Assembly: GCA_902796285.1 (NCBI GenBank)
Contig: CADBOH010000032.1
Location: forward strand, 1-10,995
Direction: 5' to 3'
DNA from: an uncultured Eubacteriales bacterium
Lineage (GTDB): Bacteria > Bacillota > Clostridia > Christensenellales > UBA1242
Length of the DNA: 10,995 bases
A program made the translations under genes and the position numbers. The notes below the pieces were generated by a model. The model worked only from the letters and a program-made list of their open reading frames with translations, did not search any database and had not been told where the DNA came from. Shown here piece by piece: positions 1-5,970 of this stretch (positions are counted from its first letter, which is position 1; each line of letters starts with the position of its first letter).

Positions 1-423
1 AATTTTGATGTTGTTTACTTCGCCGGCGGCGATATAGCCCCTCTATTCGAACTTGCAAACAACTCTAATTTAGAACAAGTTATGCTTGGTTATCTTCAAA
101 ATGGCGGTGTTGTTTTTGGAGAAAGCGCAGGAGCAATAGTGTTTACTGAAAGCTGTGAAAATGTTTGGAAGCTTAAAAGAATGCTTGCCGACAATAAGGG
201 CAAATATGCTGATGACCTACCTTCATTTAAAGGGCTTGGATTTGTTGATTTAAACTTCTACCCTCATTGGAATTATTTAACTCAAGAACAAAAGGCCAAA
301 GCAGAACAATATGCAGAGGTTTATAAAATAAAAATCACAGCACTTAACGATGGCCAGTGGCTTGAATATGGAATAAAAGATATTTTAATGCAAATCGTAA
401 GAAGAAAAATGCATAGAAGATAA
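1..423 (+). CDS. Peptidase E-like (S51 family) protein, C-terminal part
   Basis: The reading frame is open from base 1, so the start lies outside the window; 140 residues are visible. An early FAGGD segment (visible residues 8-12) is followed by a strand and the nucleophile elbow GESAGA, with the probable catalytic serine at visible residue 42 (bases 124-126). The segment DLNFYPHWNY, with His at about 89, resembles the downstream histidine region of peptidase S51 proteins. This family comprises cytoplasmic serine peptidases such as aspartyl dipeptidase PepE and related cyanophycinase-like enzymes with a Ser-His-Glu/Asp triad. Substrate cannot be told from this fragment. The gene converges on the PLP enzyme to its right and ends just before a shared bidirectional terminator. 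Family assignment is fairly sure; dipeptidase activity is inference. Confidence 0.8.
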   Translation, partial: NFDVVYFAGGDIAPLFELANNSNLEQVMLGYLQNGGVVFGESAGAIVFTESCENVWKLKRMLADNKGKYADDLPSFKGLGFVDLNFYPHWNYLTQEQKAKAEQYAEVYKIKITALNDGQWLEYGIKDILMQIVRRKMHRR

Positions 424-427
424 CAAT

Positions 428-459
428 AAAAAAAGACTTTCAGTATGAAAGCCTTTTTT
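428..459. terminator. Bidirectional rho-independent terminator
   Basis: An A-tract and AAGACTTTCA pair with TGAAAGCCTTTTTT across a 3-base loop, with one A-C mismatch in the stem. U-tracts form on both strands, so it can end the peptidase gene (+) and the PLP enzyme gene (-). The stop codon of the minus-strand gene (458-460) lies inside the stem. Confidence 0.8.
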
Positions 460-1708
460 ATTCCTCCATCATTTTGGTCAACGCAACCATGACGCCAAGT
501 TTGCCATATTCATAAGTAAGGCCGCCTTGCATATACAAAGTGTAAGGCTCAACAACGGGAGCATCTGCTGAAAGTTCGATAGTTGACCCTTGTGTGAAAG
601 TGCCCGCAGCCATAACCTCATCAAAAGGATAGCCTGGCATAGGCCCTGGCAAAACAGTTACAAAGGCGTCAATTGGTGATCCATTTTGCAACCCTTGACA
701 AAATTTTGTTAAGTTTTCTGCATTTTTTAAATCAAACTTTTGGATGATATCCGTTCTTGGTTCGTTCCACTTTGGACTAACGCCGCTAAACTCAAGTTTT
801 TCAAGCATATAACTAGCAAAAATTGCCGTTTTAAGTGCACCTTTGACCGCGTTTGGCGCCATATACAAACCTTTAAAGAAAAGGATGTTTTGATTAAAGT
901 TTGCCCCTAGGCTCTTTCCAATACATGGTGCAGTGAGCCTATCAGCAACCATTTCAATAAGATCACTTCTGCCAGCTACATAACCACCACTTGATGCAAT
1001 CCCACCACCAAGGTTTTTCATGAGTGAGCCAACAACAATGTCAGCTCCCACCTCGCAAGGTTCTTTTTTCTCAACAAGCTCGCCGTAACAATTGTCAACC
1101 ATAATGATTACATTTGCATCTGCTTCTTTGATAACAGTGCAAACCTTTTTAATCTGCTCAATCGTCAAACTCTTTCGGCTTGAATAACCGGTCGAACGCT
1201 GAATTTCAACCAACTTAACATTTTTCTTTTTAAGCCTCTTTCTTATTTTATCATAGTCAAAATCATCATTAACAAGTTCAATTTGTTCATATTTTACACC
1301 ATTATTTTTTAGTGACTGAGTGCTATCACCAGTAAGACCAATTATCCCCCTAAGTGAATCATAAGGAAGCCCAGTTATACTAATCATTGTGTCACCATGA
1401 TGACAAAGCGCTGAAAGAGTGAGTGCGATTGCACTTGTGCCAGACATTATATGTGGGCGGACAAGGGCATCCTCAGCTCCTAGAACTTCGGCAAAAATTC
1501 TTTCAAGTTTATCTCTGCCACCATCATAAAATCCGTATCCATTGATATCTTGAAAGTCGCTATATGAAACTCTGTTTTTAACAAAAGCATTTAAAACCTT
1601 TTGGCTGTTAAACAAACAGATCTCATCTATTTTTTCAAATTCAGTTTTAATTTCTTCTTCTGCTTTTAGCGCAAGTTTTTTAATTTTTTCATCAATTATT
1701 AATTCCAT
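458..1708 (-). CDS. PLP-dependent methionine gamma-lyase family protein ('aluminium resistance' family)
   Basis: A 416-residue protein spanning the usual length of the fold-type I PLP family once named aluminium resistance protein and classed with methionine gamma-lyase (YnbB-like). Visible features: YGFYDGGRDKLE near residues 58-69, the MSGTSAIALTLSAL segment near 88-101 that should bind cofactor phosphate, IMVDNCYGE with Asp 205, and GSLMKNLGGG with the likely PLP lysine at 231. The C-terminal GTFTQGSTIELSADAP is also typical. Substrate is unproven; a sulfur amino acid is likely by family. The start is ATG 1708, preceded by AAAGAGGAT. A GTG five codons upstream (1723) lacks a ribosome site and coincides with the predicted transcription start, so it was not chosen. 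Single-gene unit with its own promoter and terminator. Confidence 0.88.
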   Translation of the reverse strand: MELIIDEKIKKLALKAEEEIKTEFEKIDEICLFNSQKVLNAFVKNRVSYSDFQDINGYGFYDGGRDKLERIFAEVLGAEDALVRPHIMSGTSAIALTLSALCHHGDTMISITGLPYDSLRGIIGLTGDSTQSLKNNGVKYEQIELVNDDFDYDKIRKRLKKKNVKLVEIQRSTGYSSRKSLTIEQIKKVCTVIKEADANVIIMVDNCYGELVEKKEPCEVGADIVVGSLMKNLGGGIASSGGYVAGRSDLIEMVADRLTAPCIGKSLGANFNQNILFFKGLYMAPNAVKGALKTAIFASYMLEKLEFSGVSPKWNEPRTDIIQKFDLKNAENLTKFCQGLQNGSPIDAFVTVLPGPMPGYPFDEVMAAGTFTQGSTIELSADAPVVEPYTLYMQGGLTYEYGKLGVMVALTKMMEE

Positions 1709-1729
1709 TTTATCCTCTTTCACCGGATC

Positions 1730-1738
1730 ATTATATCA
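1730..1738 (-). promoter_or_regulatory. Extended -10 promoter for the PLP enzyme gene
   Basis: On the minus strand TGATATAAT gives a perfect TATAAT with an extended TGn element. No good -35 is seen at 17-18 bases. The predicted transcription start is near 1723, giving a leader of about 15 bases to ATG 1708. Confidence 0.6.
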
Positions 1739-1791
1739 TAACTATAACAAAAATTAAACAAAAAAATCAACTTTTTATTTTTTAATCATTT

Positions 1792-1902
1792 AACACCCTT
1801 ATGCAAGCCCTGCTTGCGCTTTGCTCTTGCAAAGCAAGGTGGGGAAGAAAAAAAAGAATCACCCGTCTCGGCAATTCCTTTGGTAAACGATGAGTGGACT
1901 CG
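1792..1902 (-). repeat. Direct repeat copy A (tRNA-Ile 3' end, terminator, two hairpins)
   Basis: About 111 bases nearly identical to 2030-2138, offset 238 then 237 bases after a one-base indel in the A-tract. Read on the minus strand it has the last ~20 bases of a tRNA-Ile including CCA, a terminator-like hairpin (1848-1876), then two hairpins: GCTTTGC/GCAAAGC with a 4-base loop (1818-1835) and GCAAGC/GCTTGC with a 3-base loop (1803-1817). In this copy the tRNA acceptor end is altered, so it is a remnant. Short overlapping frames here only share peptide because of the repeat and are not genes. Confidence 0.85.
1848..1876 (-). terminator. Terminator-like hairpin in repeat copy A
   Basis: On the minus strand AATTGCC pairs with GGTGATT around loop GAGACG, followed by C and eight Ts. 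Relative to copy B one base differs (A to G), and pairing is kept as a G-U wobble. It may end transcription from the decayed tRNA copy or catch read-through from tRNA-Ile. Confidence 0.55.
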
Positions 1903-1997
1903 TTATCGGCCCTCAGCCGATGGCCGAGCCTTGGCTCCGACTCCACCCCCACCTTAGAAGGCACCACTACGTGCCTTCAGCCCGTTAAGGGTGGTGC
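1881..1997 (-). pseudogene. Decayed tRNA-Ile copy with palindromic insertions
   Basis: Three blocks collinear with the intact tRNA-Ile are seen: the CCA end with part of the T arm (1881-1902), CCCCCACCTTA from the anticodon arm (1946-1956, equal to 2148-2158), and AGGGTGGTGC (1988-1997, equal to 2161-2170). The gaps are longer than in the tRNA, 43 instead of 9 bases and 31 instead of 2. The extra sequence is palindromic: ATCGGC/GCCGAT (1905-1921), GAGCC/GGCTC (1926-1937) and GAAGGCAC/GTGCCTTC (1957-1978). The D arm and 5' acceptor strand are missing, so no functional tRNA is expected. Interpretation as a pseudogene is inference; the shared blocks are directly visible. Confidence 0.5.
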
Positions 1998-2029
1998 CTT
2001 GCGAAAATACCTTAGCATTTTCTAACAGG

Positions 2030-2138
2030 AACACCCTGATGCAAGCCCCGCTTGCGCTTTGCTCTTGCAAAGCAAGGTGGGGGAAAAAAAAAGAATCACC
2101 CGTCTCGGTAATTCCTTTGGTAGAGATGAGTGGACTCG
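2030..2138 (-). repeat. Direct repeat copy B (overlaps the intact tRNA-Ile 3' end)
   Basis: Partner of the repeat at 1792-1902. It contains the real tRNA-Ile 3' end, the tRNA terminator, and the same two hairpins: GCTTTGC/GCAAAGC at 2056-2073 and GCAAGC/GCTTGC at 2041-2055. The only differences are scattered substitutions and single-base indels, suggesting a fairly recent local duplication or a repeat family. Confidence 0.85.
2084..2113 (-). terminator. Terminator of tRNA-Ile
   Basis: Starting four bases after the tRNA CCA end on the minus strand, AATTACC pairs with GGTGATT (one U-G wobble) around loop GAGACG, followed by C and nine Ts. The stem is short but the U-tract is strong. Confidence 0.7.
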
Positions 2139-2194
2139 AACCACCGACCCCCACCTTATCAGGGTGGTGCTCTAACCGGCTGAGCTACATCTCT
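2118..2194 (-). tRNA. tRNA-Ile (anticodon GAT)
   Basis: A complete 77-base cloverleaf including encoded CCA (2118-2120). The acceptor strands AGAGATG and CATCTCT pair fully and the discriminator is A. The D arm is GCTC/GAGC with a 9-base loop, and the anticodon stem CCACC/GGTGG holds loop CTGATAA with anticodon GAT at 2160-2158. The variable loop is GGGTC and the T arm is GGTGG-TTCGAGT-CCACT. It decodes AUC and AUU. It stands alone, not in an rRNA operon within this window, with its own consensus promoter and terminator. Confidence 0.96.
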
Positions 2195-2198
2195 ATAA

Positions 2199-2213
2199 CA
2201 ATCTCAACGATTG
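2199..2213 (-). other. Small hairpin in the tRNA-Ile 5' leader
   Basis: CAATC and GATTG form a 5-bp stem with a 5-base loop in the pre-tRNA leader, between the promoter and the mature 5' end at 2194. It may affect 5' processing, but this is only a suggestion. Confidence 0.35.
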
Positions 2214-2221
2214 CACCCTTT

Positions 2222-2250
2222 ATTATACTGATTCAACTTCCATTTGTCAA
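2222..2250 (-). promoter_or_regulatory. Consensus promoter of tRNA-Ile
   Basis: On the minus strand a perfect TTGACA (2250-2245), 17-base spacer and perfect TATAAT (2227-2222). The start is expected near 2215, about 20 bases before the mature tRNA. This is the strongest promoter in the window, as expected for a stable RNA. Confidence 0.92.
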
Positions 2251-2279
2251 CAATATTTTTAAATTAAAATCAAAAATTT

Positions 2280-3188
2280 TTATTTAAATAATGCAGGCTC
2301 AATTTTTAGCAATGAAGCAAACTCCTCTACTTTAAAAAGTTTTATTTTCCTGCCCTTGCTTATAAGTTTTTGGCAAAATTTAAAGCGGTCAGTCCCTTCA
2401 TCACCATAAACAAACATATTACACTCGTTTATCTTTGTTGTAAACTCATATCCCCTTTTATAGATCTCTTCAACCAATGTAAGCCTTAAATCTTTTTTTA
2501 TTTTATTAAAAACTTCGCCAAAGGCAATTTTGCCTTTTTTCTTTATATGCTTATACTGCTCTTTTAATTGCTCAACTTTATCAATAAATCTAGTCTTTTT
2601 AGCTTTTTGTTCAAAGTCAGCCGTACTTACCTTACAGTCTGGATATCTACTAGCAAGTTCTTCAAGGCTGATTTCGCACTTTTTACAAATTCTCTTTGCA
2701 ATCAAAAAGGTTGCATGTGCATCATCGCTGCTTTTATGATATTGAAAATCTGTTTGTATATTAAGCTCATCTACGATTTTTTCAAGCGACTGCACATGAT
2801 CATTTTTAGAATAATTTTTATAAATTTTTTGAGTGTCATATCCTTCAAGCTCAAATGCTGGCAGCCCATACCTTTGGCAAGCATATTGCAAAAAATGAAA
2901 ATCACTTGAAATGCTGTGCCCAAATATGATTTGTTTGTGTTTGTATAATAGTTTTTTTATATCTTCATACTGCGTGGTAAAATTGCCCTGTTTGTAAAAA
3001 TATTCATCACTATATGCAAGTTCAATCTTGGGTCTTGAACTTTTTGGTGACAAAATAAATTTACTCTCTGGGTTGATAACAATATCATCTTTTTCAAGTA
3101 TTCTCATCTTATCATCAACCAGCACATATCCAAAAGAGCAAATATGATATCCATCGCTGCACTCAATATCAAAAAACAAGTACTTCAT
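2280..3188 (-). CDS. DEDDh 3'-5' exonuclease with C-terminal BRCT-like region
   Basis: A 302-residue protein. Residues 1-165 form a DnaQ/RNase T-type exonuclease domain: FDIE with Asp 7 and Glu 9 (motif I), GHSISSDFHFL with Asp 96 (motif II), and HKSSDDA with His 151 and Asp 156 (DEDDh motif III). The acidic residues should bind two metal ions. A lysine-rich linker (about 190-245) precedes a C-terminal part (about 245-295) with NECNMFVYGDEGTDRFKFCQKLISKG, which resembles a BRCT domain. Family members trim DNA or RNA 3' ends in repair or turnover; the substrate here is unknown. ATG 3188 is chosen because the domain begins there; an upstream GTG (3206) adds only a cysteine/leucine-rich tail and falls within the -10 region. 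No Shine-Dalgarno is visible. Confidence 0.85.
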   Translation of the reverse strand: MKYLFFDIECSDGYHICSFGYVLVDDKMRILEKDDIVINPESKFILSPKSSRPKIELAYSDEYFYKQGNFTTQYEDIKKLLYKHKQIIFGHSISSDFHFLQYACQRYGLPAFELEGYDTQKIYKNYSKNDHVQSLEKIVDELNIQTDFQYHKSSDDAHATFLIAKRICKKCEISLEELASRYPDCKVSTADFEQKAKKTRFIDKVEQLKEQYKHIKKKGKIAFGEVFNKIKKDLRLTLVEEIYKRGYEFTTKINECNMFVYGDEGTDRFKFCQKLISKGRKIKLFKVEEFASLLKIEPALFK

Positions 3189-3196
3189 ACAACATA

Positions 3197-3226
3197 ATAA
3201 TAGCACAAAACAAAACTTTACTGCAA
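3197..3226 (-). promoter_or_regulatory. Putative promoter of the exonuclease gene
   Basis: On the minus strand an extended -10, TGCTATTAT (TATTAT at 3202-3197), lies 18 bases after a weak -35, TTGCAG (3226-3221). Transcription would begin around 3190, almost at ATG 3188, consistent with a leaderless or near-leaderless message. Confidence 0.45.
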
Positions 3227-3227
3227 T

Positions 3228-3259
3228 AAAAAAGAGTCAAAATTTTCGACTCTTTTTTT
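3228..3259 (-). terminator. Terminator of the SHOCT membrane protein gene
   Basis: GAGTC (3234-3238) and GACTC (3248-3252) flank a 9-base loop and are extended by facing A and T tracts, with a T6 run on the minus strand. It overlaps the stop codon of the gene at 3258 and nearly abuts the exonuclease promoter. It could work on both strands. Confidence 0.8.
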
Positions 3260-4142
3260 ATAACTCTTTCATGATTTCGGCTTTTTTGGCTTCATAATCC
3301 TCTTTTGTTATAAGCTGTTGATCATAAAGCTTTTTAAGTTTTTCAAGTTTTTGCTCTGGTGTTTCTTTGGGCTCCTCTTTAGGCTCTTCTTTTTCCTGAA
3401 CCTCTTCGTCGGTATCAAGATTTTTAATTTTGCCTTCATAGTAGTCGTTTACCATATTTCTCTTTCTTCTCTCTTGAATAAATCTAAGAATAGAACTTGA
3501 AATTGCAGCATACACAACAGCAAGTGCAATCAATGCAATCATTAAATGAGAGCCAAGCAACCCAAATGCATTGCTAACTTTTATATTCCCATCGACAATA
3601 TTGATGCAGCAGAATAAGAATGTAAGATAAAAATCAATAAACCCATAACTTAAATATGTAATGATTTGAAATGGGATATAAGACTTTTTAAATCTAAGAT
3701 ACATAACTGCAACAACATCGGCAACCATGAGTTGAAGTGAAAGTATAACTGCAATCTTAACAAACCAAAGAAGAGCAACTCCTGCATTATGATTTGTAAC
3801 CATCGCAACAACAAGCCAATCACTAACAATCCAAAGCACCGCGCAAACAGCAATCACTGAAACAAATGCAATGGAAACAGTCTTGTATTCATTGTTTTCA
3901 ATTCTCCTAATCCATGGAAGTATTGAAATAAGTGCCAAGCTCAAAATACCAATCATAGCAGCAGTTCCAAATAATCCTGGAGATATTTTAAGCACTTGAG
4001 TTGCTGCTAAAACAATAATGCCTGCGGCAACAAAAATCCCTACCATTGCTATTGTGGCTAAGAGCTTATAAAGCCTGCCACCATCAGCAAATTTTTGAGC
4101 AACGCTTAATTTCCTATCCATATCATCTATACGTCTTCTCAT
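3258..4142 (-). CDS. Six-helix membrane protein with C-terminal SHOCT-like motif
   Basis: A 294-residue protein with no family I recognise for the membrane part. Six hydrophobic segments lie at about 27-48, 57-77, 88-107, 121-146, 158-180 and 193-220. A basic stretch (RRKR, 225-228) and a Glu/Lys/Pro-rich linker (245-265) follow. Residues 265-294, with LEKLKKLYDQQLITKEDYEAKKAEIM, match the short C-terminal SHOCT motif, a roughly 30-residue helical element thought to mediate oligomerisation or partner binding. The start is ATG 4142, preceded by AAAGGAG six bases upstream; the frame extends further but without a ribosome site. It has its own promoter and terminator and lies next to another multi-helix protein with an XRE domain. 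Function unknown. Confidence 0.8.
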   Translation of the reverse strand: MRRRIDDMDRKLSVAQKFADGGRLYKLLATIAMVGIFVAAGIIVLAATQVLKISPGLFGTAAMIGILSLALISILPWIRRIENNEYKTVSIAFVSVIAVCAVLWIVSDWLVVAMVTNHNAGVALLWFVKIAVILSLQLMVADVVAVMYLRFKKSYIPFQIITYLSYGFIDFYLTFLFCCINIVDGNIKVSNAFGLLGSHLMIALIALAVVYAAISSSILRFIQERRKRNMVNDYYEGKIKNLDTDEEVQEKEEPKEEPKETPEQKLEKLKKLYDQQLITKEDYEAKKAEIMKEL

Positions 4143-4164
4143 AAAAACTCCTTTAAGTTTTTTC

Positions 4165-4193
4165 ATTTTAGCATACTTAAATGCAAAAAACAA
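4165..4193 (-). promoter_or_regulatory. Promoter of the SHOCT membrane protein gene
   Basis: On the minus strand TTGTTT (4193-4188), 17-base spacer and TAAAAT (4170-4165) with an upstream TGC that makes an extended -10. The predicted start is just before the AAAGGAG ribosome site. It lies downstream of the XRE gene's terminator, so this gene is a separate unit. Confidence 0.6.
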
Positions 4194-4213
4194 CTGATTT
4201 TTTATCAATAAAC

Positions 4214-4245
4214 AAAAAACATGCAATATTTCTTGCATGTTTTTG
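4214..4245 (-). terminator. Terminator of the membrane XRE gene
   Basis: A perfect 13-bp inverted repeat (A-tract plus CATGCAA paired with TTGCATG plus T-tract) around a 6-base loop, giving a T6 run on the minus strand. It begins five bases after the stop codon of the gene ending at 4250. It is symmetric and could also act on the plus strand. Confidence 0.88.
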
Positions 4246-4249
4246 TTGA

Positions 4250-4957
4250 TTAATTTGCTTTTTTGTTGTCTTTTAAATGAGTAACAAGTCTTAAAATAGC
4301 AAACACTAAATCAATTAAAGATACAACCGCATATAAAATGGCTAGTAGGCTTGTAAGTTTTATAATAAGTACAATTGCAAAAACAAATGAAAGCCCGCTA
4401 AATGCAACGCTGATTATCTTTGAAACGAAACCATATGTGCCTAGATCTATTTTTTTTGAGCACATGTACAAAATAGGATTTACTATTGCCCAAATTGGAT
4501 AAATCAAAAGGATAACAGCCATAATGATGGATATTACATTAGAGTAAAATAAATCATACATATACAAGCTAATAGTCGTGCCGTAAATGTCAACATAACC
4601 AATATAAATTGGTATAAAGACAAACCAAACAAACAAAAGTCCAGCAGTAACAAGCCCAAGAATGTTGAAAACCTTGTTCGCTTTTGAAGATGTTCCAAAT
4701 GCTTTTTCCGTTGACTGTTTTTTCTCCTGTGATTGTTTTGGTTGAGCCTCCTCGTGCACCTGAGCAAAGTATGAAACATCAACGCCGTAAAACTTTGCAA
4801 GTTTGTCAAGCACTTCATAAGAAACCTGCTCAAATCCAAGTTCCATCTTTTCATAACTTGTTCTTTCAATTTCAGCAATTGCTGCAACTTGAGTAGTATT
4901 CAAGTTATGTTTATTTCTAAGTGCAATCAAATTTTCGCTAAATGTATTTAAAGCCAT
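4250..4957 (-). CDS. Membrane-anchored XRE-family helix-turn-helix protein
   Basis: A 235-residue protein. Residues 5-65 form a Cro/C1-type helix-turn-helix domain (LIALRNKHNLNTTQVAAIAEI, then YEKMELGFEQVSYEVLDKLAKFYGVDVSYF). A polar Gln/Glu/Lys-rich linker (67-95) leads to four hydrophobic segments at about 96-120, 139-164, 176-199 and 201-224. Such proteins are predicted to bind DNA from the membrane and respond to membrane or envelope signals; the signal and targets here are unknown. ATG 4957 is preceded by AAGGA at good spacing. It is divergent from dapA with overlapping -35 boxes, so it may influence its own and dapA transcription; this is inference. Downstream is a second multi-helix protein of unknown role. 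Confidence 0.85.
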   Translation of the reverse strand: MALNTFSENLIALRNKHNLNTTQVAAIAEIERTSYEKMELGFEQVSYEVLDKLAKFYGVDVSYFAQVHEEAQPKQSQEKKQSTEKAFGTSSKANKVFNILGLVTAGLLFVWFVFIPIYIGYVDIYGTTISLYMYDLFYSNVISIIMAVILLIYPIWAIVNPILYMCSKKIDLGTYGFVSKIISVAFSGLSFVFAIVLIIKLTSLLAILYAVVSLIDLVFAILRLVTHLKDNKKAN

Positions 4958-4983
4958 TCCCCATCCTTTTTTAGTCTAAAAGT

Positions 4984-5013
4984 AGTATAACAATTTAGCT
5001 CCTGGCTTGTCAA
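4984..5013 (-). promoter_or_regulatory. Promoter of the membrane XRE gene
   Basis: On the minus strand a perfect TTGACA (5013-5008), 18-base spacer and TATACT (4989-4984). The start is expected near 4977, giving a leader of about 20 bases. The -35 overlaps that of the divergent dapA promoter. Confidence 0.8.
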
Positions 5014-5035
5014 GAAATTTACTTAATTTTATCAC
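5007..5035 (+). promoter_or_regulatory. Putative dapA promoter
   Basis: TTGTCA (5007-5012), 17-base spacer and TATCAC (5030-5035); the start would be near 5042, about 30 bases before ATG 5074. The -10 is weak (4 of 6). The -35 lies in the palindrome CTTGTCAAG (5006-5014), shared with the divergent XRE promoter. The leader is too short for a lysine riboswitch. Confidence 0.5.
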
Positions 5036-5073
5036 ATGTAGGTAAAGATGAATATATATTAATGGGAGAAAAT

Positions 5074-5949
5074 ATGAAAAAAATATTTGAAGGTACAGGG
5101 GTCGCACTTGTAACCCCTTTTAAACACAACGTGATAGATTTTGAATCTATTGGAGTGTTGATTGACAAATGCTTGCGCGAAGGCGCTAGCGCTATTGTGG
5201 CACTTGCAACAACTGGTGAAGGCACCACAATAGCAAAAGAAGAGCGAACTCAAATAATAAAATATTGCTTAGCTAAGATTGACAAAAAGGCAAAGTTGAT
5301 TGTTGGCACCGGCAACAATGATTTTAAAACCTGCTACTCTCTCACAGAGGAGGCAAGGTCTTTGGGCGCAGACGGGGCACTTGTTGTTACACCATACTAC
5401 AACAAAACTTCGCAAAGAGGAATTATAAAATACTATGAGCAGTTATCCAAAATAGGTCTGCCTATTATAATGTATAACGTCCCTGCAAGAACAGGACTAA
5501 ATATTGAGCTTGACACTATAAAAAAGATTATTGAAAGCAATCCTAACGTTTATGGTATAAAGGAAAGCACTTGTGATATAAACCGAATAATAAAGCTTCA
5601 TCAAATCTGCAAAGACAAAATCGCAATTTATAGCGGTGAAGATGATTTAAATTTGATTTTTTATATGCTTGGTGCAAGCGGGGCCATAAGTGTAACTGCA
5701 AATGCTCGTTGCCAAGATGTTCAACATGTATTTGAACTTGCAAAAGCACAAAAATACAAGTTGGCACTAGAAAAACAAACCTTCCTTTCACCAATAAACA
5801 AAATACTTTTTTGTGAAACTAATCCCGTGCCAATAAAATACATGCTAAAAGAGATGGGACTAATAAAAAGCGATAACGTGCGTATGCCACTTGTAAAACT
5901 ATCCCCAACCAGCAAAAGAAAAGTTCGTGATTTAATAAAGGCGCTTTAA
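5074..5949 (+). CDS. dapA: 4-hydroxy-tetrahydrodipicolinate synthase
   Basis: A 291-residue cytoplasmic TIM-barrel aldolase, the usual DapA length. It condenses pyruvate with L-aspartate-4-semialdehyde, the committed step towards DAP and lysine. Visible residues: ATTGEG with Thr 46 and Thr 47, TPYYNK with Tyr 108, MYNVPARTG with Tyr 134 and Arg 139, and GIKES with the Schiff-base lysine 163. The C-terminal ETNPVPIKYML segment is also typical. ATG 5074 is chosen because GGGAG sits five bases upstream; an in-frame ATG at 5062 has no ribosome site and would add four residues. It is the only plus-strand gene of the DAP route here and converges on dapB across a small hairpin. It shares its upstream region with the divergent XRE gene. 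Confidence 0.96.
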   Translation: MKKIFEGTGVALVTPFKHNVIDFESIGVLIDKCLREGASAIVALATTGEGTTIAKEERTQIIKYCLAKIDKKAKLIVGTGNNDFKTCYSLTEEARSLGADGALVVTPYYNKTSQRGIIKYYEQLSKIGLPIIMYNVPARTGLNIELDTIKKIIESNPNVYGIKESTCDINRIIKLHQICKDKIAIYSGEDDLNLIFYMLGASGAISVTANARCQDVQHVFELAKAQKYKLALEKQTFLSPINKILFCETNPVPIKYMLKEMGLIKSDNVRMPLVKLSPTSKRKVRDLIKAL

Positions 5950-5970
5950 CTAAAAAGCGCCCTATATTTT
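5940..5970. terminator. Hairpin between convergent dapA and dapB
   Basis: GGCGCTTT (5940-5947) and AAAGCGCC (5954-5961) form a perfect 8-bp stem with a 6-base loop. A T-rich tract follows on the plus strand (5963-5971). The minus-strand tract is weaker. The dapA stop overlaps the stem and the dapB stop abuts it, so it probably serves both genes. Confidence 0.65.

Noticed and set aside
1792..2138. CRISPR array
   Set aside because: Only two long copies (about 110 bp) with one spacer-like interval, and the repeat includes a tRNA end; no cas genes.
1782..2287. Short open frames of 61-98 codons on both strands over the tRNA-Ile region
   Set aside because: They run through the tRNA, its terminator and the direct repeats. 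Their shared peptide is explained by the DNA repeat, and they have no convincing ribosome sites.
2530..2909. Plus-strand frames opposite the exonuclease gene
   Set aside because: They lie wholly antisense to a gene with clear catalytic motifs, and are rich in Phe, Leu and Ser as expected from the reverse of Lys/Glu-rich coding sequence.
5036..5073. Lysine riboswitch upstream of dapA or asd
   Set aside because: The leaders are about 30 bases before dapA and at most about 50 before asd, far too short for an L-box aptamer of about 170 bases.
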